DNA from: Chlorops oryzae
Taxonomy: Eukaryota; Arthropoda; Insecta; Diptera; Chloropidae
Reading direction: 5' to 3'
DNA: 64,000 nucleotides
NCBI GenBank assembly: GCA_020466095.1
Contig: CM035806.1
Span: 128,368,856-128,432,855 of the forward strand
Part shown: one piece after another, positions 34,947 through 46,846 of the stretch
How positions within the stretch are numbered: position 1 is the stretch's first letter
Layout of the letters: every line of letters begins with the position of its first letter
Notes under the pieces: generated by a model
Told to the model about the DNA's origin: nothing
Seen by the model: the letters and a program-made list of their open reading frames with translations, nothing else
Database searches by the model: none
Program-made: the position numbers and the translations under genes

Positions 34947-35553
34947 TAGAGATGCCGCGGATATCCGGTTACTATCCGTTATCCGGCATATCCGGCATAA
35001 AATGAACTATTCGGCCGGATGCCGGATACTTACTCATTATCCGGCCGGATACCGGATATTAAAAAATTTCACATTTTTTCATATAAATCTCCTTGAAGGA
35101 AGCCCTTTATGAAATAATTAAGTAGAACAAAACGATTTGTAATGATGACGACTTTTATGTGTTTATGTATTTCAAAAAATCAAAAAAAAAACGTACAAAA
35201 TCCTTAGATACTGGAGCGAAACAAGTGAGAATGACGGAGATGCAATAACTTCGGCTTGTGTCATTTATTTCTTTCCAGTCTTGAATGAAAACTTGAACGT
35301 GTGGCTGCCATGTCAAGTCGAAATTCATTTGAAAAATAATAATTCAGTATTTGAGTGTGTGAATGAAAAGGAATGCATAAATTTCAAGTTTTTTATTCAG
35401 ATTCGGATTCTAGAGCATGCCTGAATAAAGCTACTTTTGAATTTGGGAAAAAATTCAACTATCCGGTTGCCGGATATCCGGCTATCCGGCCTCGCAGCTT
35501 GCCGGATATCCGGTATCCGGTATCCGGCAAAATCACTATCCGCGGCATCTCTA
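34947..35553. mobile_element. hAT MITE, TAGAGATGCCGCGGATA termini, TATCCGG repeats, perfect 8-bp TSD
   Basis: A 17-bp perfect inverted end TAGAGATGCCGCGGATA bounds 607 bp flanked by GTAAAAAG on both sides (34939-34946, 35554-35561). Many TATCCGG / CCGGATA words cluster near both ends, in both orientations, as expected of hAT transposase-binding repeats. Nested in the zinc-finger TIR element. Confidence 0.95.
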
Positions 35554-35601
35554 GTAAAAAGTAGTAAAAAATGGGTCACGTAGTTTGGACACGTTCCCTT
35601 A

Positions 35602-38596
35602 GCTATCTTATACGGTAATTGAGTTATGGCCCTAAATATGGGGCAAAGTAGAGAAAATTGAATTTTTCACATTTGGGGCCATATCTCGGAAACGCTACTT
35701 AAATCCATCAAACCAATGACCTTTTTAGATTGAGGGAGCCCTAGGCTAACATAAAATAACCATTAGAAAAAAAGTGTCGAAACGCTGTAGCATTGTGTTA
35801 TTAAATACCACAGCCCTCAGCGGTAATAATGCTCAAATGAACTTTATTGGTGTTTCGTTTAACAATTCCCCATACGTTAGTTGAAAGGATTAAGGCCATG
35901 CGAATTGTCATTCATACATCCCGCGAGGGGAATCTGTATGATTTACGGGCTTGGCCACCCCGCGGACCCTAGCCAACTGTTAACCACTACAGACCGACTG
36001 GGCATTTAGCAGGGACGTGAACCGGGTGGAAAATTTGCCCGGTTCAGCTCGGCCGTTCGAACCGTATTTGAACTTTTGGATTGGTTCGCAAACCGGTTTT
36101 TATAGTTCTTTGAACCGGGGTTTCGGTTCAGTTCGTCGGTTCGGGAATTTCTCAAACTGAAAAAATTTCTTAACACGTGTTCCCACTTCTAACGCAATTT
36201 TTTACCATTTAGGGTTAAAATTTGTACAATAAAAAGTTAGAGTTGGTTACCTTACTCATATTAGAGATGGTATCAATACTAATTTCATAAGAATATCGAC
36301 TTCGAGTTTTTTTATTTTTGGTCTATGGGAGCGAACACTGTGCATGGTTGCAGGCAAAAATGAAACCCTGAATCTTTACAAAAAGGGGTTTGGTTTTCGG
36401 TTCGGTTCAAACAGGGACAGAAGTTAAGGCATTAAAAAGAATTTTGGCCCACATACTATATTTATATCGATATTTCGAGGCACAATATTTCTACTAGAAG
36501 GACAAAAACCATCGCCTTTTGTTTTAAGTAAACGAATAAATTTACCTGTGACTTACCAATAAAAAAATCAAAATCAATGGAGAATCAAAAAATTCATAGA
36601 ACATTGAATTTTTCTTAAATATTCAGCCTTTAAAATATCAAAAATTCTTTGGATTCGGTGTACAGCCATATAAGAAAGAAATAAGAAATTCAAAAAAAAA
36701 AAAAATTATGAGATTTTTTTAGTTAAAGTATTGACTAATAAGTGGCATAAAAAGTTTTGTTCATTCCATTTGCATTTTAATATTTTTGTCGCTGGTCTTT
36801 ATACTGTGCGTCATCAGCTTCCAAGAATTTTTTCTCATATATTATGGGTGATCATTTCATACGGAGAGAGAGTCTTATGATAATCTGAGCAGCATTTATA
36901 CCAAAAGATCTTGTCAAACATCTCATTTTATTTCGCACACATCTCAGATTCAGGGTCAGATTTATCATCATCGAGCTGGCCCATTGTTACCACTTCCTAA
37001 TGCTGATCCTGAATTTTAACAAGTGAAACCTATATATGTATAGGTAAAGGCTTACTTTTAAACGCCTAATGAAAAATGCTATCGAAGCAACAATTTTTAA
37101 ATCGACCATAATAAGGATAAGACGGTTTGATTCGCTAAAAGTCCATTAATTTGCTTTAGTTTCCGATCCGTATTGCTTTGGCAAAGAAAATTGATTGGGT
37201 TCGAACAATAAATAAATAAAAAAGGAGAGCTATGATAAAGAAAAAAAAAAATGCAATAGATTATTTAGATTGATGTTTTTATTTCAAGTCCAACGAAGCG
37301 TGCACTGTTCTGGTAGTTTTCTATAAAAATTAGCAAAACATAAACAATTCCATTAAAAAAACATTAAAATAAATTCGATTTCGTGAGATGAGAAATACGA
37401 ATTAAAAATATTTCTATCGAATAGTCTACGCACGTAATTTTTTGTGTATATAACGTTTCTGCCACCGGCTCATTTATGGAAAGAAAAAGAAGAATGGAAG
37501 ATTGAACGTATTATTGGTTCTTTAATTTGGTCCAATTATATAGATATTATATAGATTGATCTGAGAACGATTTATTATTATTTTTTTCAAAATGAAAGTT
37601 ATTTATAAATTTATAACTTACACTAGGAGCACTGGCAACGGAGGCCTTCGGCTTAATCTGAGAACTAATTGGCTAGATGAGGCTTCGCAATAACTTGTCT
37701 AATGGGCTTCGAATTGTTGCAGAGAGAAGCAATTATTTTCATGAAATTCGCGCATTTGCTGCACAGGACATAGTTGTGTAAAGTAAAGAAGAGGCAGATG
37801 GGGAAACTTGAAAGGCGGAAAATGAAAATCATATCAAAAAATCAAAATATTTTGTCAATATCTACGTCGATTCGTCTTCGTCGCCGCGATCGGTTGAGTG
37901 CGTCGCTTTTTTTATAGTCTTAGGATCAAAGTCTCAAATTCAAAAGATTCAGTTGAGACCTTCTCATCCTTAAGCCTTATCATTGGATTATTGAATTCAG
38001 CTCTTCGTTCTTATCGCTTTTAAGGCCATTGAATACATTCAGCCTAGGAAAATCTGAATCTGATTTATTCAATTACTGTATATAACCGTTGAAAATAAGA
38101 GGTCAAAGGAATTCTGGTGTCCTAGGGGGAAAGGAAAAGGAACTTAAGAAAAATTCAAAAACACCGCTGGATGTAGCTATTTAAAACGACTGAGAACAGT
38201 AAATATGACTTTCTCCAAATGCTCAAGAGATTGTGAGTGGGGGTGGGGGGCGGTTTTTTTTTTTTTTTTGGTATTATTGAATTTTCTTAAAACTCATCAG
38301 AGGAAAAAACAAGATAGTTTCAAAGAGTTTTATTCCATAGAAGTAAAAGTGACTCCTTGGGATATTCTTATATTGAATGCAGGCGCGCAGCCAGGATTTT
38401 TAATTGGGGGAGGTTTGTTCCTTTTTCAAAATAAATTCAAATTGATTTTTTTTCCATTTTTCCTTCATTTTACTGTTTTTAGTGCACACATGAATGACTA
38501 GCTTAAGAACATAAAAATGTTATGCTAATAAATACCAAGAACAGAGTCGTGAATAAAAAAAAAATTGTGCTTCTTCTTTGAGGTTCTGTTCTTAAG
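35602..38596. other. Long stretch without recognised gene
   Basis: At 36008-36420 GGTTCG / CGAACC words are dense (e.g. CGGTTCAGTTCGTCGGTTCG), which looks like an old repeat with worn ends. The rest (36420-38596) is AT-rich with no coding signal. A single CAGGCGCGCAGCCAGGATTT near 38381 resembles a lone hAT-type end. Confidence 0.4.
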
Positions 38597-38733
38597 GCTC
38601 AGTTACTCTTGATTGAACGTAACTTAACTTAACTTATAGAAATCGGATTTCCACAGATTCTTATCTTAAGTCAAATTAAGTTTTAAGTAGGTGCTTCCAA
38701 AGTTAAGTTACGTTCAATCAAGAGTAACTGAGC
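38597..38733. mobile_element. Foldback element, GCTCAGTTACTCTTGATTGA termini
   Basis: 34-bp perfect inverted arms (GCTCAGTTACTCTTGATTGA...) enclose about 70 bp. Total 137 bp; no ORF. Flanking TTCTTAA occurs on both sides at slightly different distances. Confidence 0.8.
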
Positions 38734-40025
38734 TTTTATTCTTAACTCAAAATACATTAGTTCGAGATTCATTTTGAGGTCTCTTTTCATCTTATACACT
38801 ACTGTTCGTCATCGTTCGCTTTTTGCCATTTTTTTCATACTCATCCGTCAGTGTCATTCCGAAGATCGCTTTTATTGGTTTTGCTTTTTAATGACTTTGC
38901 TAGCTTATACTTCTTGGAAATTCCATTGAGCAGAGTTTACTGCTTCATACATATATGTATAATTAAATCTCTTATTTTGCTCTTTCTCTTTAAAGTTCTA
39001 TGGGTTTTAATTGGGTTTTCTAATTCGATTGAAAACTTTGCCATTTTGAGACTATTTTAGCGTAAGTATCTTATGTGTCATTTGACTTATTATTTTTCTA
39101 CAATATTAAACTGAAAATCGAGTCGGTTCTTTGATCGAAAAAAGGGCCTTATCCGTTTTTAAAAACCATTAAAAATGTGGCCAGTCGTTTACTCAAATTC
39201 AATTATGAAGAAATCCAAATATCTCAATATTATTGGCGATATAAAATGTAAAACCCAAAATTTATGGCAAAGGTCTCGACCGACTGTAAAGCTCTTCGAA
39301 GATGTTTTTGCTTTTTGGTGTTGGGTTTTTTTCCTGCTATATACTATACACTAGGAGTTCTTTTTTTCCAAAGGTATTTTTCGTTTTTGGTCGCGACTTT
39401 GATTGGAATTTTTATTGCTATCATTTTTTTCTGCAACTTTTTTTTGTTTAATTTGCTTAGCTAAATATATATTTATATATAGATATATATAAATTTTATT
39501 ATTGTGTTAATTTGTTTTTCGAGACGAGTCAGTTTTGGTCTTTTTTGCTAAAATACATATTTGAGCTCTGACGCAAAAAGGTATCTATTGTTTTTCTCGT
39601 TTTTGTTATTCCTATTATCTGAAATGGAATGTTTTCCCCAAAAGGTGGATACTCGGTTAATTTATTTAAAGTCTTCTTTTGGAGATGTTTCGAAGCTTTT
39701 CACATTTTCTTCTTTTTTTTTTCTAAATTTTTGTCTCTATTGGAAAAGTAGGGCAGACCTTTACTGTAACTCACGGAGAAGTATCGTGAAATTAATTCTT
39801 CCTTGAGATGTTCGAATCGAAAATCCTTATGGATCAAGATACTAGGAGAAAAAATTATTTTTAATCATTTCAATTGGATCGATGATGATGATGATGACGA
39901 TGTTGACGTGGGGGTGGGAGGGTCGGACTGTCCCCTGGCAATCAGGCAGTGTTGCCCATTTTGCCATCCCGTGTAAAGGAAAGTAAATGGAAAGGAAGAG
40001 GTTAGAAAGGGGTTGAGCTCTCTCA
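38734..40025. other. Unassigned non-coding stretch with (GAT)n
   Basis: T-rich sequence without convincing ORF. A GATGATGATGATGA run at 39878-39902 lies just beyond the 3' side of the retrotransposon fragment at 40026 and may be its tail. Confidence 0.4.
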
Positions 40026-40535
40026 GAGCTTCATGGTTTGTCTGAGGTAGTCTAGAAGTTCTGGTAGTGGTAGAGTATGGATATTCTCCATGCTCAGTGC
40101 GTCACGACCCCATATTCTCATCCTGATCCTTGAGAAAGCAGGGCAGTCTTAGCTGAAGTACTGCTCCGCACTGTCCTCATCCTCAAGGCAGGAGGTTCAG
40201 GTGGGATTTGCAACGACTCCTATGTTCGCCATATGACGACCACATCTAATGTGTCCCGTTTATCAAGCCCACTAGATTCCGCAGTTCAGCTCTCTTCAGT
40301 CGAAGGAGGAAGTCTGCGATTTTCTCGTTTGGCTCTTTAATAAAAGACTTGGTTGTTCTGCAGGTCCAAGCGCTGGACCACATTTTCTTATGGACATCCG
40401 CCGCATAGGAAGCGATCCAGCGCTTCAAACCTGACGAACTGGGAGCTATCATTGGTACAGGTCCCATTGGTATTTCCTCTAATCCCTGATTAGCTAGCTC
40501 ATCTGCATTTATTGCATCATTCCTTTAGGATAGAA
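40026..40535 (-). pseudogene. Non-LTR retrotransposon C-terminal fragment (after RNase H)
   Basis: The minus strand reads DADELANQGLEE (end of RNase H, about 40520-40480), PSSSGLKRWIA, then FIKEPNEKIADFLLRLKRAE with ELRNLVGLI, and, after a frame change, CGRHMANIGVVANPT and NIHTLPLPELLDYLRQT. This order is the C-terminal part of LOA/R1-type ORF2. Stops and frameshifts at about 40245 and 40160 show decay. The 5' part is missing. Confidence 0.75.
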
Positions 40536-42311
40536 GTCTGTCAAAAATTTTTTTAAATCTAACACCTAATTTAACACAAATAAATAAATAAATAAATAAA
40601 TAAAAAAATAAATAAATAAATAAACAAAATCGCAATCCTGTTGTCCTGACAGTACTTTGCAAAACGACTTTAATCCACATTTACCGCGGGAAAATCGACT
40701 TATGTTGTGACCATTTTCATGGAAAACTTCCAATAGTTACTATCGGCACCGCGTGTCGTTTCGAATGCATACAAGATACCGTAAACTGTGCCTGCTTAGA
40801 TGATACAGATTTCCCTTTTGTTATTTTATTGTCCTAGTCTAAACATTTGCACATTTAAAATCGATTTTTCTCGCAAAACAAAGAAGTGGACTTAAGTTGT
40901 TTTTCCCCGTTCAACCACAGATATAGTCTATCTCGACTTGCGTCACATCATTTCAGTGTTACACCACAAAAAAAAAAAAAAAAAAAAAAAAAACACATTT
41001 TTCAACTCAATTAAAATCGTTCATTTAAATGAAGTCACTTTAAGTAGCTAATTTACTTTCGACCGATTTAAAAGTTTTGATCAACGGCAATAAAATTTTT
41101 GGCGTAATTTTTATTTAATTACTTTAAGCTGCGCAACAAAAGTAAGCTCTCACCGTTTCCATCATTTTCATTACACGCATTCCAATGGCAGGAATTACAT
41201 TTTTTGATTAAAGTCTCCAATTGAAGCTCTCAACAAGGCCATCGACTTTCAACAGTTGATATGAAATTTTTGTGAAACGAAAAAAAATTTTTTTTTATCT
41301 GAACTCGCTCTAATCGTATTTGTGAGCGTTGGAAACCCCAAATAATTAAAAATAAAGACTTAAAAAAAACACATACAAAAGAACGGTGGAGAATTCGGTT
41401 GCAACTTGCATGTTAATTATCAAGATAATGATTTATTTATGTTATATTCATTTGTTTATTGTCTTTTGCTTTTACTTTTTATTTTGGAAATAACCGAAAT
41501 AAAAAATGAGTCAAGCCCCTTAGACGGAAATTCCCAAATGTGTTCGGCTTTTTTATTTTTATTTTTTTTATATTTCTTTTGCACCATTGAATTGATTTTT
41601 ATTTTGTTTTCTTTTCTTCGGCTTCGGCTTCGGCTTCGTCGTTGGCGCGACGCGTGTCACAAGACAAAAATAATTTTAAAAAAATTTAAAAAATTGCGAA
41701 AAATTAAAAACAAAAATAATCCAAATTGAATTCATGACGTCATGAATCAATTCAAAAAGGGAATTTCATGTTTGCTGCAATATGACATTAGCCTTTTTTG
41801 GGCTCACTTGCATGTATGGGCATTTCCTGAAAAAGAAACGTTTTTGTCGCGTCCGTATACATCTGACGGCCTTTCGAATCTGCATAGAAATTTTGATAAA
41901 TATAAAAGTCCTTATGAGCTGCCGTCCGTGTGGAAATACCTATATATCTTCAGATGATCGAACCCATATAACATAACAGTGATTAAAAGCCTACCAACCT
42001 TCTATTTTCTTAAGAGAATAAATAGCTCCATAGTGAGCAAATTTATTTTTCTTTTGCGGATTATTTCAGAATGTTTAAATTACTGTTACCCAACTCAATT
42101 GTCCAAAACGAGCAGAGCCGAAAATTTCAACGAAAAACTATCGCTATATCGTTGACTTGGTTGTTTATACTCAGAAGTAAGAAAAATTTCCTTCTCTTTC
42201 GTTTCACATGTTCCCCTCGTTCGGCACACTCGCGAGCAGCAGAGCTGCTCTTATGTGGAATTTGCCGGTACGGGCTTAGTCGGGGAACGCTACTCTAAAT
42301 TAGGTCAAGAC
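40536..42311. other. Non-coding stretch with simple repeats
   Basis: Contains (AAAT)n at about 40577-40625, an A-run at about 40968-40992 and a GGCTTC repeat at 41620-41640. The longer open frames (41406-41729, 42071-42298) are Leu/Phe-rich by composition and have no motif. Confidence 0.45.
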
Positions 42312-42644
42312 CAATGGCGTAAATATCGGGGGTCTTAGGAGTGACAATCTCCCGGGCCCCTAACACAGGGGGCCCCACGCACTGTGTTAAACGAAAGATA
42401 TTTGAAAATACCGCACAAATTTCAGAACCCCCCACCCCCACATAATTCGAATAAAATTCGAGCATTTCTGAACGGGCTCTCGATACATCTAGGTTCTAGA
42501 TGTATTCTTACCTATTAATACGTTTTTATATTTAAAATAAACATTATAATATATGTTGGTCTCTTTTTTTTTTATTTGCCGTGGATAGAGGGGGCCCCTG
42601 AAAAAAAATTCTCCCGGGCCCCGCAAGTCGAAGTTACGCCACTG
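42312..42644. mobile_element. hAT MITE, CA(A/G)TGGCGTAA termini, perfect 8-bp TSD
   Basis: CAATGGCGTAA at the left and TTACGCCACTG at the right bound 333 bp. GTCAAGAC is duplicated at 42304-42311 and 42645-42652. Subterminal CTCCCGGGCCCC words occur at both ends. No ORF. Confidence 0.9.
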
Positions 42645-42742
42645 GTCAAGACTCGAAGAGTCAAATGCTATTTTATCATGCTTAATTTCCTTCTAATTTC
42701 TATAAACTCATCCTATAGACGCCAATTCTTGGTACGTTAATA

Positions 42743-42884
42743 CAGTTTACTCTCTCCTTGCGGACACTCCTCTTAAACGGAGACTTTTTTGGAATTCTCT
42801 AGAGTTTCTGGTTTTCAAATAGTTTCCTCTTAAGCGGACATAATTTTCGGTCCCGCACGTGTCCGCTTCAGAGAGAGTACACTG
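42743..42884. mobile_element. Pogo-like MITE, CAGT(T/G)TACTCTCTC termini, TA target
   Basis: CAGTTTACTCTCTCC and the inverse of CAGTGTACTCTCTCT bound 142 bp, with GCGGACA words near both ends and TA on each flank (42741-42742, 42885-42886). Confidence 0.85.
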
Positions 42885-42931
42885 TACTAGAATTTTTAAA
42901 AACTCTTAAGTTTTCTTTCATTGACGATTTA

Positions 42932-43115
42932 GTTTAGGTTAGGTTAGTGTGGTTGCCAGCATGAAAGGTGACATACTTAGGCTCCATGGGCACGTTGTGA
43001 TACCACAACGGGAAATGGGAAAACAAAGAAAAACAGAAAAAATGGCACAAAAATCCACGACCTCAGCTGGGATCTCAACTATCGACCATTGACGGTTTAC
43101 TCGATTCGAAAAATT
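42932..43115 (-). mobile_element. tRNA-derived SINE, copy A
   Basis: On the minus strand the element shares GTGGTATCACAACG, then GAGCCTAAGT, then GCTGGCAACCACA with copies B and C, and ends in a TAACCTAACCTAAA tail. Its head is worn (GTTGAGATCCCAGCTGAGGTC). It faces copy B head to head about 80 bp away. Confidence 0.7.
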
Positions 43116-43195
43116 TTTGCAGCCATACATATTGGATGTAATGGTTATGTTTATTTTTTTTTATTTTTTAGGTACATACATACATACATATGCAT

Positions 43196-43403
43196 ATCTG
43201 TGCCGTAGTTGGCTGAGATGCCAATTTATGAAGTGGGAGGCCCTGGGTTCGACCAGCTCAGGTCCTGGATGTTGTTTAGTTTTTCTGTTTTTCTCTTTGG
43301 TTGATCATTTCTCGTGGTTTCACAAAGGGCCCATGTGGAGCCTAAGTGTATCAACCTTAATGGTGGCAGCCACATTAACCTAACCTAACCGAACCTAACC
43401 TAA
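43196..43403 (+). mobile_element. tRNA-derived SINE, copy B
   Basis: The head has Pol III-type boxes: TAGTTGGCTGAGATG (A box) and GGGTTCGACCAGC (B box) about 40 bp apart. The body ends GAGCCTAAGTGTATCAACC... GGTGGCAGCCACAT and the tail is (AACCT)n, about 30 bp. The tail unit is a permutation of TTAGG. Confidence 0.75.
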
Positions 43404-44398
43404 CCTTGGTACATATAAATTTGATTCTCGTTGCAAAATGTGAACGACAGTTTTATTCAGCCCGAGTCTAAATAATTCCGGGGAGCTTTTGCGCGCGGAA
43501 TTGAAAAAAATTCTGCCTTTCTAACCACACTGGAGAAGTGCATATAAAGTGACCAATTATTTTGAACATTTATAAGCAAAGGTCATCACATTTTTTTCTT
43601 TTATAGACGCTTAGATTTCTTCATTTTTCCGCAGAGAAAAAACTCCCGGGGAATATTCATTTAGAATAGCGCTGATTGTCAATCAAAGTCGAGCTCTATG
43701 AGAAGGTATATTAACTCTACCTCACTTTGGTGTCCTTTTAACTGATCAAATAAAGACTTAATATTGATTTCTTCAATTTTTATTTCAATAAATTAATTTT
43801 TCTTTTCTTTTCTTAATCAAAACATTAAGTCTAAGTGACAGCAATCAATAAATATTTCAATAATTTAATAAATGTCAAACGAATGAAATGTCAAGAGAGT
43901 TGAGAAAAAAGAGTTCTGCAAAAAACGCAAAAAATGTACGAAGAAATTTAAAAAAAAATGAAACTTTTAACGAGTTTGAGAATTTTTGCGCGATAACAAT
44001 TTCAATTGCAATAAATAAATAATTAATTAATATCTCTTCTATATAGCTTAATTAATTTAATAAATAAATAAACTAAAGTAATGCGCTCTCAACAAACGAG
44101 AGAATCACTTAACGCAATTTTTGTTTTTTTCGTTTCTTTTTTAATATGAAAGCATTCACGCATGCGTACACTTAAATAAACCACACATACACAGACAACA
44201 CAATGTTTCAAAACTTAAAAAAAAAAGACAAAAAAAAAACCAATAAAAAAAATGGGGAAAACAAAAAAGCCATGGACCAAGTTCTAAAAATAAATTCCAG
44301 CATTCCATGCCGACGACATTCCGGCGCGCTGTAATTTCAGCCTTGTTTTTTTTTCTTGTTTCTTTTCTTTACATTCATTCTATTCACTTGATTTCGTT
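43404..44398. other. Spacer and probable 3' untranslated region of the SVWC gene
   Basis: AT-rich sequence downstream of the minus-strand SVWC stop. A minus-strand AATAAA (plus TTTATT) near 43778 is one possible polyadenylation signal. No other gene seen. Confidence 0.4.
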
Positions 44399-46583
44399 TT
44401 ATAGTGAGAAAATGAGTTCCTTGCCGGTCTTGAAGTCGGTACATTTGAATTGTGGGCAGCACTTGGGGAACGACCATGACGCAGAGCTAGGTATCGGCAA
44501 TTCCTCGCAGCCGGGCATTTCAATGGACGGACATGTTTCGATATTGATCGTTAGTGTCTCAATATCGCATGTCATTGCTGCGCAAATGCCCTTCGGTTTG
44601 TATTCCTTATTGGGTAGCATGGCGCGGCGTGTGATCTTATCGAAGCACTTGCCTGGGAATGCTGCAATAGACGAAAAGAGAAAGAAAGAACGGAAATAAG
44701 TGAAACGCATATTTTTGCATAATATAAATAAGAGAATGATTCATCATTTATTATGTTATTGTATGTATATATATATATATATATATATACATATATGATG
44801 AGACAAGGAAGTTGTAGTAATGCATGGAATGAACTTAGAATGTGCCCGGGCTTGCAATTAAGTTATGCCGTCGTAACGTTTTTGTTTGGATTGTTAGGGG
44901 CGAGTGCATTGAAACGAAAGGTTCAAGGCACGAACGTGATGCCGCTTTAACATTATTGATTGGTTGTCGTCATCCAAGCAAGAAGCAACTTCACAATTAT
45001 AAGCTTCAAAATAAAATTTTGAATTTTTAAAGAAATAAAAAATAAGAATATTAATTGAACGCTTAATTATTTTATGTTAGCTTCATAATATTAACAACAC
45101 GCGCAGCTAAACTGAGCTGAGCGGAGCATAAGAGCAAACGACCTTCGACAGAGTGTCCCAGTTAAATGTGAATCCGCATAGCAATGCAAATTAGATTGTT
45201 TTTGTATTTTTTTTCTTCTTTTTTTTTGTAACAAAAGAACAACAACAACAAACACAACAACAGAAGTTACGATCAAAATAAAAAGCAAAAAAAAAAAAAA
45301 CGATGGTCTTTTAGTCCGTTAAGCTAAACAATAGTATTCTCCTTTTTTTTTTGTTTTAGTTTTTATTTTTCTGCCTTTTTTGTATTATCACATGAGGAGT
45401 GTGATTATCAATCAATATTTCAAGTGTAGGTATATCACTGAGTTTTTGTTTGGTGAATTCTTTCTAAGGCTCTATTCTTAGCGTGTCTTTTTATTCTTGA
45501 AAGCTTCAGTGATATGAATGGCTTTTTTGCCGGTTACTTTTTGACTGATATTTCCTTTCAGTATTAATTATTTTTTGTTTGGTATTGCCGATCAATTATG
45601 CTAATGTTGAGACGCGGTTTGACGTCAATAAATTTGTTAAGATTAGTCTAGAAAGTAGGAAAATCAGAAGAAATCGTAAAAAAAGCACTGAAAAAAACCT
45701 GAATTGCTAGAAATTCCAAGCAAATCCATTGACGTCAGTTTATTGTTATTTTATTCTTCTTATCTTTCTTCTTTTTTTTTTATATAGCCTCCCTTATCGA
45801 GAGTTGATTAAATAATTTTTCGATTTTGAAATTGTAAGGCTCAGATTATTTTTATATTATTCAGTTATTTTTTCTTTATTATTATTATTATTATTATTTG
45901 CTAATAATTCAATTTGAAGCGGACTTTCGACAACTTTTGAAGCGGCAGTGGGAGTTTATGTGAGTTAATATTTAAAATTTTTTAATCCAATATTTAATTT
46001 AAAATAAGAAAAAAACCGAAAAAAGTTGAAGAAATGGCTTAAAAAGCTCTGATTTCATGTAGGTAGGTAGGTTGAAGTGGCTGCCACTTAGGCCGTTAAT
46101 TGGCCCATTGTGATACCAAGGAGGTTTTCTTATGTTTGTGTGAATGTATATATGTCTGTTTTTGTAGTGTGCCCCTGACATGCGATTTTTGAAAAACCAG
46201 TGCTAGGCTTGGAACATTACACTCCGTTTCGCCTGTGCCGGGAATTGAACCTCGGACCCTGAGATCAAGAGCCACCTGATTTCATGTAAAACTGAAAAAT
46301 TTTGAGTTTAAAAAAAAATCTTAAATTCAAAACGAAAGACTTAAGCAACAAACTCGAAAGGGACCTAGAAGCGCAGCTAAAAATAATAATGCCTGAAAGA
46401 CCGAAATAGTGAGAGGTGACAAATGCGAAAAGGTTCTTGATTTTACTTACCGGGATGAGAGGCAGCGGGCTGTGTGAAAACAGCGGCATTAACGCACGGG
46501 CTGAGCTGCGTTAGGGCAATTGTAATGAAAATTACGCAGACTGTTGCGATTTTTGTGATTTTTTGTGTGTTTTGTGCAGACAT
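44399..46583 (-). CDS. Secreted single-domain von Willebrand factor C (SVWC) protein, two exons
   Basis: Exon 1 is 46583-46451 and exon 2 is 44661-44399, with a GTAAGT donor and a TATTGCAG acceptor. 396 nt give 131 aa. Residues 1-33 are a signal peptide: MSAQNTQKITK, a hydrophobic core (IATVCVIFITIAL), with cleavage likely after VNA. The mature part has eight cysteines at 50, 71, 76, 88, 96, 112, 113 and 118, ending KCCPQFKC. This is the SVWC pattern of small arthropod secreted proteins, some of which (e.g. Vago in Drosophila) are induced by viral infection or nutrition. Which family member this is cannot be told. The 1.8-kb intron carries a SINE. A TATA/initiator promoter lies 267 bp upstream of the ATG. 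Gene structure is well supported; the biological role is inferred from family only. Confidence 0.88.
44763..44792. repeat. (TA)n microsatellite in SVWC intron
   Basis: About 14 TA units within intron 1, 100 bp beyond the exon 2 acceptor. Confidence 0.9.
46062..46277 (-). mobile_element. tRNA-derived SINE, copy C, in SVWC intron, 11-bp TSD
   Basis: On the minus strand the head has the B box GAGGTTCAATTCCCGGC, the body has TTGGTATCACAATGGGCC, then GCCTAAGTGGCAGCCACTT, and the tail is CAACCTACCTACC. GATTTCATGTA is duplicated exactly on both sides (46051-46061 and 46278-46288), which fixes the ends and shows retroposition. Confidence 0.88.
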
Positions 46584-46846
46584 TTTGTTTTTATTTATTT
46601 ATTTTTTGTTTGTTTATTTTAAGCTCTGAGCAGCTTTTTTTTTTTTTATTAATTGAGAAAAAATATGCACTCACAGCACTCTTCTATCTTCTTTAATTAT
46701 TTGAATAAAAGTTCTCTTAAGACTTTATGCGAATTGTTCTTTTATTAAATGATGTTTTAGTGTTTTTCTCTTTAGCGCTTTGAAGTTCGCTTTGCTTTGC
46801 TTTGCTTTGCTCTGTTTTGTCTTATTCACGTTGAGATCGTGTTTGC

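Larger units (their letters stand above)
34172..35598. mobile_element. TIR element with TTA target carrying a C2H2 zinc-finger ORF
   Basis: Inverted ends GGGAACGTGTCCAAACTACG(TGACCC) match perfectly over 26 bp and are flanked by TTA (34169-34171 and 35599-35601). Next to both ends lie long G-runs (GGGGGGAAGGGGGGG at 34202, the poly-G at 34866). It contains the zinc-finger ORF at 34400-34732 and a nested hAT MITE (34947-35553). Without the MITE it is about 820 bp. The TTA target suggests PIF/Harbinger or a relative; the family is not one I can name. Confidence 0.8.

Noticed and set aside
36008..36420. Possible hAT element around CAGGGACGTGAACCGG
   Set aside because: The right-hand CAGGGACAG is in the same orientation, not inverted, and no 8-bp duplication was found. 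Reported only as a repeat-rich stretch.
38381..38420. Lone CAGGCGCGCAGCCAGGATTT as a hAT end
   Set aside because: No matching inverted end or target duplication nearby.
41406..41729. Leu/Phe-rich open frames at 41406-41729 and 42071-42298 as membrane proteins
   Set aside because: Hydrophobicity comes from T-rich DNA; no start context, splice sites or conserved motif.
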